DNA of 60,120 bases from an uncultured Kiritimatiellota bacterium (GTDB lineage: Bacteria > Verrucomicrobiota > Kiritimatiellia > RFP12 > UBA1067). The translations under genes and the position numbers were made by a program. Below the pieces are notes generated by a model. The model was not told where the DNA came from and made no database searches. It worked only from the letters and a program-made list of their open reading frames with translations. How positions within the stretch are numbered: the first letter of the stretch is position 1; each line of letters opens with the position of its first letter. The stretch spans positions 1 to 60,120 of the forward strand of contig CAKULV010000015.1 of assembly GCA_934667425.1 (NCBI GenBank), read 5' to 3'. This document shows, one piece after another, positions 49,158 through 57,105 of the stretch.

Positions 49158-49189
49158 ATTCTCACTTTTAATTAAAAGTGAGAATTGGT
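49154..49189. promoter_or_regulatory. Operator-like palindrome, copy 2 (36 bp perfect)
   Basis: Perfect inverted repeat with half-site ACCAATTCTCACTTTTAA, overlapping the -10 box by one base and spanning the -35 region of the repressor gene. Confidence 0.85.
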
Positions 49190-49594
49190 TCTTCATGACG
49201 GATGCACAATGACATCGTGTTCCATGTATCATGTGGTTGGATATACAAAGCGCGGTGACTTACATCACATGACCCAGTTTGTCAAATGGAAAAGACGCTC
49301 TGTCGTTCTCTGCGGCTAGAACCCTTTGGCTCTGCATAAATATCTCGTTGCACCTCAGTAACTGTGGCGGCGCTTTCTTCAAATCAGTACGGCGCATGTG
49401 ATACAACAGGCCCCAGTCCCTATAACGGATGCGCTACGACATCGCAATTTGTGGACCGTGCGGTTTGACATGCAAAGCGCACAACTTGTTTTCCGCCATC
49501 CCTCATGTGAGGGAATTGCGCCAAGAAGGGATGGTCGGTATAATACGCCCACATTGAAGCCTAATTACAAGCAAAACGGAAAGGGAAAATCACA
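49190..49594. other. Intergenic region with diverged repeats and a decayed promoter element
   Basis: No gene is visible. It holds two diverged direct copies of a roughly 60-bp segment (about 49200-49262 and 49429-49489, sharing GGATGC..GACATCG.....AAAGCGC..ACTT), a decayed copy of the TGATACAA element (49367-49406), and the TATAAT (49539-49544) of the next gene. Confidence 0.65.
49539..49544 (+). promoter_or_regulatory. -10 box of the second glycan module
   Basis: Consensus TATAAT with a possible TTGCGC 18 bp upstream; the leader of about 45 nt carries GGAAAGGGAAAA before the ATG at 49595. Confidence 0.45.
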
Positions 49595-51842
49595 ATGAAG
49601 CGAACAGGCAGACTATTGATGTGTTTTTTTTTTCCTGGCAACGGGACGTGTCGGCGCAGCAGAATATGACTACCTGGTGCCGAGCCTCACCTCTGACGGA
49701 CGGGGATATGTCGATACCGGTTATCGCTATCACCGCTCGGACAGCCCGAAGACGAAGCGGATCGTCTTGAAGCTGTACAATTCGACCAACGGATACAAGA
49801 AGGACGTGACGGGCACGACATGTGACTTGTTCGGCATCTTTGGCAACGATAGCCAGCGACATTCCTATTTCAGGTTCCAGTCTGGTTCGGGACGGTTCAC
49901 CATGTGTGGAGGCGGCGACGCCAACGTCTATTCAACCGACCCCTGCTACGGCGATGCGGAGATCTCGCTGGACTACTTCTCTACGCCGTCGGTCATCGGA
50001 TCGTCCGTCATCAACGGACAGATGATGTTGATGATGTTCTCGGGAGATTCGCTTGCCGCGCCGACGGCCGATGCGACGGAAACATACTATCTCTTCGGCA
50101 ATCACAATTATTCGCTCACGGATCAGGCCTGGAATCCATCTTATTATCAACTGCAGGAGTTCCAGATATACGAGACAAGCGACGACGGGGTGACGGAGAC
50201 GTTGGCGCACGACTTCGTTCCGTGCTGTGCGGAGGGTCGTCCGGCGCTCTACGACAAGATAACGACCGACGTCAAGTTCCCATCCACGCGTGACTTCACG
50301 ATTCCTGCGATGGACGTGGCCGTAGCCACGGGGAAGGAGATGAAGATCGCGGAAGGCAACTGCGCGCCGAAGACGATGACGCTGGAGGCGGGATCGACGC
50401 TGGTGTTTTCAGGCCTCTATTCGCTCAAGCCGACAGAAGCACCCGTCACGCTGCCTGCGGATGGCGTCGTGACGATTCGGATGGCTTTCGAAGGGATGGC
50501 TTCCGGCGGCGTGCTGATCGAGAATCTGCCGAGCGGATGGGCCCTTTCGAAGTTCACCCTGGCGGCGCTTCCCGAAGCCGCCCTGAAGGACAATGACTTT
50601 GCACTGGCAATGGACGGAGACCGGCTTGTCCTGCGATGTGCCGCCAAGGCGCGTCCGCCGGCGTTCGGCACGCTGATGTCAGACGGCAAGGGCCATATCG
50701 ACACCGGCTACCTCTATCGCCGTTCGTCCAATCCGAAGACGAAACGCCTGGCGCTGAACTTCTACAACCAGCACAATGGCGCACGGGAGGGGGTTTCCGG
50801 AAGTTCGCGCGACTTCTTTGGCGTTTATGGCGACGACAGACAGAAGCGTTCCTTCCTGAGATTCCAGAACAGTTCGAGCCGCTGGTTTGTCTATGGCGGC
50901 GGAGACGACAACGTCTATTCGTCAAGCGGTTGTTTCGGCACGGCGGAGATTTCAATCGACTACTTCTCGACCCCCTCTGTCGTCGGGACGTCCAGCATCT
51001 CTGGCGCAATGGCTTTTTCCTCCGATTCTCTTGCCGCGCCTTCTGTCGATGCGACCGAGACGCTCTATCTATTCGGCAACCATAGTCATTACGTGAGCGG
51101 CAGAGCCTGGAACCCGTCGTATTATCAGCTGAACGGGTTTCGGATCTACGAGACGAGCGACGAAGGCGTGACCGAAACGCTGGCGCACGACTTCGTGCCG
51201 GCGAAGGATGACGACGGGCGGGCGGGAGTCTTCGACTGCGTCACGGGCGACATGCGCTATCCGGCCGGAGAGGGGACTGAAGCCGGGGACGGCTTTGTCC
51301 TTGGCAACGTGAAGTGGCGCCTTCGCTACAACGGATGCGTGAGCTACCATCCTGCGGAAGAGTCGCTGCCGCTTGCCTCGACACGGGCCGCAGGCTATCT
51401 TCTCGTGGATGACAAGACGCTGTCGTTTGACGCCGTCGGCGACGGCCCGTCATACGGGTTGACGATGCCTGGAAAGGCCGTTTCCTTCTACTGGACCGAA
51501 GATCGTGCGATCAATCCCGGCGAGACGATGTCCGTTGACGGGACTGAGGCCGTCCGCAACCTGACGCTGTCCGCCGGCTCCGGGATGTCCTTCTCGACGG
51601 GCGCCGAACTGCTGGTTGCCGGCGACGTGACGCTGCCGGCGGACGGCACGGTCCGTGTTTCGCTGTCGGGAGCCGCCAAGTCCGGCGATCACGTGATCAT
51701 GCGCGGCCTCACGAATGCAATTGACGTTTCGAAGCTGGTTGCCGGCACGATCGGCGAAAAGGGTTGTTCGGCAACGTTTGAGCAGGTTGGATCGACGCTT
51801 GTGCTTCATGCGTGCAAGGGTCTCATTCTGCTGTTTCGCTAA
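49595..51842 (+). CDS. Exported two-repeat surface protein, frame broken at a T10 tract in the signal peptide
   Basis: From the ATG at 49595 the frame reads MKRTGRLLMCFFF and then stops after 24 codons. The main frame (about 730 residues) is one base out. Removing one T from the ten-T run at 49624-49633 gives a textbook signal peptide, MKRTGRLLMCFFFLATGRVGA, leading into EYDYLVPSLTSDGRG. The mature part contains two related units of about 330 residues (SDGRGYVDTGYRY... and SDGKGHIDTGYLY...), each with a YFSTPSV, LFGNH and NPSYYQL series resembling a LamG-like beta-sandwich, then a C-terminal beta region. The break may be phase variation, transcriptional slippage or a sequencing error. The function is unknown; as first gene of the module it may bind glycan. 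Confidence 0.72.
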
Positions 51843-51853
51843 GGAGGACGGAT

Positions 51854-54154
51854 ATGAAGTTGAGGATGGAGATGAAGTCTTGGAAGCTGCTGGCGAGCGG
51901 CGTTTTCGTCGCTTGCTCGATTTCCGCATCGGCATTGGATCTTGCCGCGCTTGATGGCAACGTTCCTCGCTATACGATCGTCGGGGACAATTCGAGGGGA
52001 ATGAGTCCGCTTTACGCGGCCAGGGAACTGCGGGACTACATCCTTAAGATTACCGGACACGAGATAGGCGTCACAAACAGCAAGGGGCCGGGAATCGTGA
52101 CAAAGACGATTCTCATCTCGATCGTGGACGACCCCGCGCTTGGAGACGACGGATTCCGCATCAAGGCCAAGAAAGACGGCAACGTGGTGATTGCCGGCGG
52201 CAAGCGCGGCGTCATCTACGGCGTCTACGAGCTCCTTGAGGCCTATGGCGGCGTCGGCTGGTTCTCAAGTTGGTGCGAGGTTGTTCCTGAAAAGCCCTCG
52301 TTTAACATCCCGGACGACTTGGACTTCACAGACAGACCGGCGTTCTTGTGGCGAAACCCCTCCTGGCGTGACGTCTGCGATCACGAGGTGTTCGCCATCC
52401 GGCTTCGGATGAACGGGGACGGCAACACATGGAGGTTCTCCGAAGAGCATGGAGGGGCATACCATTACGTCCGTGGGCTTTCGACCCATTGCTTCAACAA
52501 TTTCCTGCCTGCGGAGAAATATTTCGGGGATCACCCCGAATGGTTCTCGGAAATCGGCGGGCAGCGTCGTGGGCGTGGTCGCTTCACCCAGATTTGCCTG
52601 ACGAACGACGAGGCGCTGGAGGAGTCGGTCAAGAACATCCGCGAGCTAATCGACCGGGATCAGGGCGCAGGGATGATCTCCATCTCGCCAAATGACAACT
52701 ATCAGTATTGCGAGTGCGCCCGGTGCAAGAAGATGACCGGTTCCGAGGGTTCGGTTGCCGGCCCCTTGCTCAATTTCGTCAATCGAATTGCGGAACGGCT
52801 CGAACCTCAATATCCCCGGCTGCTCGTGCGCATGATGGCCTACCAGGGCTTCCGCGAACCGCCGAGGACGATACGTCCCCGGGATAACGTTTTTGTCGAG
52901 TTTTGCATGTACGAGAACGAATACGCCCATCCGCACCTGGAGACGACGCATCCCCCCTCCCGGGACAATGTCAGGGCGTTTGACACCTGGTCCAAGATAC
53001 GCTCCAGGGCTGGAATGGGGATGTGGGATTATGTCTCCAACTGGGACAATCATCTGCGTCCGATGGCGATTGTCTATTCGTTCAAGCCTAACTACGAGTA
53101 CTATCTTGATCGTGGCGTCAAGTATCTGTACTCCGAGGGCGATCGCTATCATGCCGACTTTGCCGAACTGAAGGCGTACCTCGCGGCGAAGCTTGCGTGG
53201 AATCCGCATCAGGACGACAAGCGGCTGATAGACCGGTTTTTCGCCGGCTACTATGGTGCGGGCGCGCCATACGTTCGGGAATGGATGGAGCTGGTGAATG
53301 CGGCGTTCCGTCCGCCGCGCGCCTGGCAGCGGATTTTCTGCCACGATCAGCCGCAGTACCTGACCCCGGAGATCCTGGAGCGCGGCTTCGGGCTTTTTGA
53401 TCGGGCTGCAAAGGCCGTGGAAGGAGATGCCGTGCGTGAGTACAACGTGCGGATGGGACGTCTGCCGGTCCTCAACACCTATCTCGAGCGCGAGTACAAG
53501 AAGCTTAAGCTCGTATGGGCGACGGAATGCCCGGAGAAGTTTCAGGGGCCGGACAAGCGTTATGCGGCACGGCTGGCCGAGTTTGAACGCCTGGAGAGGG
53601 AGGCGCTGGCGAAGCGCAACAAGTTCCGCATTGGGAGTTCGAATTACGGCGTCAGCGTCTGGAAGGACGCTCTCCTGTTTCGGCGGCCCGAGTCCGGCCA
53701 GACGAGCGCCATTGCCGGCACGGACGTCATCGTGCCGCGTTATTCGAATCTTGGCGGCATTGTCGACGAGCCGAGCGCGGCGGGCGGGCGCACACTGCGT
53801 ATCCGCACCGACGCGATGGAGCCTGCGGCGACTTTCCATTGCTCGAAGTTGGCGTACGACTCCGGGTCGAAGTACAGGCTGCGCATTCACGCTCGCATAG
53901 GCAAGGTGCCAGGCGGCAGGGGCGAGGCATTCAGGGTCCGCGTTTATGACGTCGACGCCGACGCGCAGCGCTTGCTTTTCGCGCCGCAGGCGGAGAATCT
54001 GACGGACGACTGGGCCTGGTTTGACGTTGGATCGTTCTATCCGTCCGAGGGTGCGCTGGTGCAGTTCGCGTCCGGACGCTTTGAGAATGGCGGCGGTGTC
54101 GGAGTCGCGAAATTCGTGGATATAGATCAGTTGGAGTTCATCAAGGAGAAGTAA
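51854..54154 (+). CDS. Exported DUF4838 domain protein
   Basis: 766 residues from the ATG at 51854, after AAGGAGGA overlapping the previous stop; signal peptide to about ISASA. Residues 30-150 are the GH67/GH20-type N-terminal beta domain (YAARELRDYILKITGHEIG, RGVIYGVYELLEAYGGVGWFS). DUF4838 covers about 170-460, with the family Cys pair CECARC and HPEWF. The C-terminal segment (about 620-766) is a beta-sandwich like a carbohydrate-binding module (YRLRIHARIGKVPGG). It lacks the phosphoesterase domain seen in the homologue at 35.5 kb. It is expected to act on polysaccharide outside the cytoplasm; the activity is unproven. Confidence 0.88.
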   Translation: MKLRMEMKSWKLLASGVFVACSISASALDLAALDGNVPRYTIVGDNSRGMSPLYAARELRDYILKITGHEIGVTNSKGPGIVTKTILISIVDDPALGDDGFRIKAKKDGNVVIAGGKRGVIYGVYELLEAYGGVGWFSSWCEVVPEKPSFNIPDDLDFTDRPAFLWRNPSWRDVCDHEVFAIRLRMNGDGNTWRFSEEHGGAYHYVRGLSTHCFNNFLPAEKYFGDHPEWFSEIGGQRRGRGRFTQICLTNDEALEESVKNIRELIDRDQGAGMISISPNDNYQYCECARCKKMTGSEGSVAGPLLNFVNRIAERLEPQYPRLLVRMMAYQGFREPPRTIRPRDNVFVEFCMYENEYAHPHLETTHPPSRDNVRAFDTWSKIRSRAGMGMWDYVSNWDNHLRPMAIVYSFKPNYEYYLDRGVKYLYSEGDRYHADFAELKAYLAAKLAWNPHQDDKRLIDRFFAGYYGAGAPYVREWMELVNAAFRPPRAWQRIFCHDQPQYLTPEILERGFGLFDRAAKAVEGDAVREYNVRMGRLPVLNTYLEREYKKLKLVWATECPEKFQGPDKRYAARLAEFERLEREALAKRNKFRIGSSNYGVSVWKDALLFRRPESGQTSAIAGTDVIVPRYSNLGGIVDEPSAAGGRTLRIRTDAMEPAATFHCSKLAYDSGSKYRLRIHARIGKVPGGRGEAFRVRVYDVDADAQRLLFAPQAENLTDDWAWFDVGSFYPSEGALVQFASGRFENGGGVGVAKFVDIDQLEFIKEK

Positions 54155-54157
54155 TCT

Positions 54158-55831
54158 ATGAATATGCTTGCCATTGTCTTGCTGGCTACGATCACGCCGA
54201 ATGACCCTGGGATCATGGGCAGCGAGGATTCCGCGTCCATTCAGGCGGCCGTCGACGCGGCTCAAAAGTCGGGTGAGGGCGAAGTTGTCATCCCGGCCTT
54301 CAATGCGCGGACCGGCAAGGCGGGATGGGAGATTGCGCGATCGATTCGCCTGCCTTCCGGCATGACCGTAGTAATCGACAACGCGACGCTGCGGATGAAG
54401 GACGGCGTGTACGAGAACTTCTTCCGCAGCGCCAACGTCTGGGTGCCGGGAGAGCTGACGGCGGACCGCGAACTTCACGATATCCGCATTCTCGGCCGCG
54501 GCCGGGCGGTCCTGGACGGCGGCAGGATGAATGACCTTTGCGAACCTACCTCCTGCAGGGACGGCCGTCCCCATGTCCGCGCGAACATGCCGATCCATTT
54601 CGTCAACGTCCGCGACTTCGAGGTTTCCGGCTTGCGGATCGAGAACCACCGCTATTGGGGCATGTGCTATACGTTCTGCCGCCGCGGCGTTATCCGGGAC
54701 ATCTGTTTCGTCGCGCGGTATGACAGGCGCAATCAGGACGGCATCAACCTGCGCAATGGCAGCCGCGAAATCGTGATCGAGAACATCTCAGGCCAGACGG
54801 GCGATGACACGATCGCGCTGTCGGCGATCGACCGCAGGCGTGACGACGCCTGGAACACGTGGGTGGAGGGGAAGAGCCCCGACATCGAGAACGTCGTCAT
54901 CCGCAACGTGAGAAGCGCCGCCGTCCGGCATCCCGTCGTGGCGATCCGGGCGCAGAACGGCGCAAAGGTCCGCGATGTCACGCTTGAAAACATTTCGGAC
55001 GCGCCTTGGTACGTCCAGCCGACCGGCAAATACGATCTGCCGCGCTACTCCGTCATCCGCCTCGGCGAATGGCATTACCTTTCCTCAAGCCCGTCGGCGC
55101 TCGGCGACATTCGGAACATCACGATCCGAAACGTCACCTGCCGCTACAGCGACGTCGCCGTCGTCGTGAACACCTCGTTGCAGGACGCATACATCGGCAG
55201 CGTCAAGTGCTATGGCCCGTGTGCGGGAGTCCTTACGACGGAAGGCCCTGGCTGGGGCGGTGCGGGCGCAACGCTGGACAATGTCACCGTAGCCGATTCG
55301 CTTGTCGAGAGCGATGCCCCAAAGTCGTTTGTCGTCGACGACGCCTATGTCGGCGAGGGCGACTTCCTTCGGGACTTCCGCATCGTCAACTCGACGGTCG
55401 TCCGGAACGGACGACGTGAGCTTGTCCGTTTCAATTCCCGTGACTCGGGCGCGAAAGTCGAACCGGTCGCATTGGAGGAGTGCGTCCGGATCCGCAAGTG
55501 GAACGGGCTGTATTTTCTCGCGCCGGACGCGTCCGAAGGGTCCTTCACGACGAAGCCGTTCCATCCCGATTCGGACGATCCGGAGATGGACTGGGAATAC
55601 GGCGGCACGGTATCCGTTGAATGCTCGACGGCTCCGGACGCGGACGGGCGACCGGGAGAATGGTCGGAATTCAGGCAGGTTGTCCGGGCTTCGCGCATAA
55701 CGTGTCCGAAGGGGGCGTATCTCCGGTATCGGGTTGTCTTGCGACGTGACGGACCCGTTGAGCCGCACTTCATTCTGATGTTGGTCGGGGAAACGAAACA
55801 GACGCGCTGGGAAGGGAAGGGGTTGAAATGA
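54158..55831 (+). CDS. Right-handed beta-helix protein, GH28/pectate-lyase-like
   Basis: 557 residues; only a short N-terminal hydrophobic stretch (MNMLAIVLLATIT) serves as export signal. The opening DSASIQAAVDAAQKSGEGEVVIPA is the classic Pectate_lyase_3/GH28 entry. Parallel beta-helix coils follow, with DGINLRNGSREIVIENISG near 194 and GDDTIALS near 214, positions where GH28 enzymes carry catalytic aspartates (DGI and GDD). The C-terminal 100 residues are a separate beta domain. It probably cleaves a uronic-acid or sugar linkage of the target glycan. It starts three bases after the DUF4838 stop. Confidence 0.85.
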   Translation: MNMLAIVLLATITPNDPGIMGSEDSASIQAAVDAAQKSGEGEVVIPAFNARTGKAGWEIARSIRLPSGMTVVIDNATLRMKDGVYENFFRSANVWVPGELTADRELHDIRILGRGRAVLDGGRMNDLCEPTSCRDGRPHVRANMPIHFVNVRDFEVSGLRIENHRYWGMCYTFCRRGVIRDICFVARYDRRNQDGINLRNGSREIVIENISGQTGDDTIALSAIDRRRDDAWNTWVEGKSPDIENVVIRNVRSAAVRHPVVAIRAQNGAKVRDVTLENISDAPWYVQPTGKYDLPRYSVIRLGEWHYLSSSPSALGDIRNITIRNVTCRYSDVAVVVNTSLQDAYIGSVKCYGPCAGVLTTEGPGWGGAGATLDNVTVADSLVESDAPKSFVVDDAYVGEGDFLRDFRIVNSTVVRNGRRELVRFNSRDSGAKVEPVALEECVRIRKWNGLYFLAPDASEGSFTTKPFHPDSDDPEMDWEYGGTVSVECSTAPDADGRPGEWSEFRQVVRASRITCPKGAYLRYRVVLRRDGPVEPHFILMLVGETKQTRWEGKGLK

Positions 55832-55878
55832 AGGCGGATATGATTGCGAGGACGGGCGAACGGCGGAGAGTTCGCTTC

Positions 55879-55925
55879 GCGGCGCTTTCTTCAAAATTGT
55901 ATCAGAACGGCGCATGTGATACAAT
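55879..55925 (+). promoter_or_regulatory. Inverted-repeat promoter element of tatD
   Basis: ATTGTATCA (55896-55904) and TGATACAAT (55917-55925), spacer 12 bp. The right arm forms TGA+TACAAT, eight bases before the tatD ATG. Bases 55879-55895 plus the right half recur at 49367-49406. Confidence 0.65.
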
Positions 55926-55933
55926 GCGCGGAC

Positions 55934-56728
55934 ATGAACCTTTTTGACACACATGCGCATTTCAGCGGGGATCGTGACAAGGTGCGAGAAACGCTCGGCC
56001 GCGCCTTCAGGGCCGGCGTGTCGAACCTCATGGCCGTAGGAGGCTCGCCGGAGCTTAACAGCGCGGCGCTTCTCGCCGCCGAAGCCGCGACGGACGCGGA
56101 CGGCAAGCCGGCGGTAAGGCTCGCGCTCGGGCTCGACAGGGATCAGGCGAGCGACTCCGGCGCCGCGTGTCCGCGCTACGACCTCTCGTGCGTCATCGAC
56201 CGCAGGGACCGGCTCTCCGCGATAGGGGAGATCGGCCTCGACTTCCACTATCCCGGAGCATCCACGAAAGCCCAATGCGACCTCTTCGCCGCCCAGCTCG
56301 AGCTCGCGAGGGAACTCTCGCTTCCGGCGGTGATACACACGCGCGACGCAGATGACGCCACGCTCGGCGTGCTCGACGAAAGCGATTTCCACAACGGCAT
56401 CATACACTGCTTCACGGGCTCAGTCCCCTTCGAGAGGAAGCTCCTGGATCGTGGATTCATGATATCGATATCGGGCATCGTCACGTTCCGCGCGGCGGAG
56501 AACGTGCGCGATGCCGCGCGCTATGTGCCGATCGACAGGCTGCTCGTGGAGACCGACTCGCCGTTTCTCGCCCCGGCGCCGATGCGCGGCGCGGAGAACG
56601 AGCCGGCGTTCATCGCCCACACAGTGCGATTTCTCGCGGATCTGAGAAAGACCTCCGCCGACATGCTCGCGGATCTGACCTCAAGGAATGCGGAGGGGAT
56701 TCTCCCATGCTTGCCCCGTCGACGATAG
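55934..56728 (+). CDS. tatD: TatD-family metal-dependent deoxyribonuclease
   Basis: 264 residues from the ATG at 55934. Metal ligands of the TatD TIM barrel are DTHAHF (His7, His9), GEIGLDFHYP near 98, IHTRDA near 137, HCFTGS near 160 and ETDSPFLAP near 209. TatD enzymes are 3'-5' exonucleases in DNA repair and quality control. The gene overlaps the next by 22 bases. There is no Shine-Dalgarno sequence; the -10 box lies eight bases before the ATG. Confidence 0.94.
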   Translation: MNLFDTHAHFSGDRDKVRETLGRAFRAGVSNLMAVGGSPELNSAALLAAEAATDADGKPAVRLALGLDRDQASDSGAACPRYDLSCVIDRRDRLSAIGEIGLDFHYPGASTKAQCDLFAAQLELARELSLPAVIHTRDADDATLGVLDESDFHNGIIHCFTGSVPFERKLLDRGFMISISGIVTFRAAENVRDAARYVPIDRLLVETDSPFLAPAPMRGAENEPAFIAHTVRFLADLRKTSADMLADLTSRNAEGILPCLPRRR

Positions 56729-57105
56729 CGCACATAAGGGACCTGATGACGAGGGCCGGGATCGCAGAGAGCGATCTCGAAGAGTCGTTCATCCTTGGCG
56801 GAGGACCTGGCGGGCAGAAGACGAACAAGACATCAAACGTCGTGCGCCTGAAACATTGCAAAAGCGGTGCGCAGATCCGATTCGGGGAGTCCCGCTCGCG
56901 GGAGGACAACAGGTGGCTCGCGCGCCGCGCACTCGCCGAGACGCTGCTCGAACGCGAGCAGGACGTAAAGTCGGCGAAGCGGCAGCTCATCGAGAAGAAG
57001 CGGCGGCAGAAGCGCCGGCGCTCGCGCCGCCAGAAGCAGCGCATGCTTGACGACAAGCATGCGCACTCGGAGAAGAAGGCCGCGCGCAGGTCAGTCAACT
57101 GGTAG
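56707..57105 (+). CDS. Release-factor-like protein with GGQ domain
   Basis: 132 residues. The RF-1 domain opens with LEESFILGGGPGGQKTNKTS; the catalytic GGQ is at 35-37. There is no codon-recognition domain, as in ArfB/YaeJ and related rescue factors. The C-terminal 50 residues are Arg/Lys-rich (KKRRQKRRRSRRQKQR), as needed to enter the empty mRNA channel. It probably hydrolyses peptidyl-tRNA on stalled ribosomes. It overlaps tatD by 22 bases and its 3' end overlaps GH95 by 15 bases on the other strand. Confidence 0.9.
   Translation: MLAPSTIAHIRDLMTRAGIAESDLEESFILGGGPGGQKTNKTSNVVRLKHCKSGAQIRFGESRSREDNRWLARRALAETLLEREQDVKSAKRQLIEKKRRQKRRRSRRQKQRMLDDKHAHSEKKAARRSVNW

Noticed and set aside
49595..49669. 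A separate short peptide (24 codons) starting at 49595
   Set aside because: It is better explained as the start of the surface protein interrupted by the T10 tract, since deleting one T joins a perfect signal peptide to the main frame.
52646..54649. A 667-codon minus-strand open frame across the second DUF4838 gene
   Set aside because: No domain motifs, Arg/Val/His-rich composition, fully antisense to a well-supported gene.
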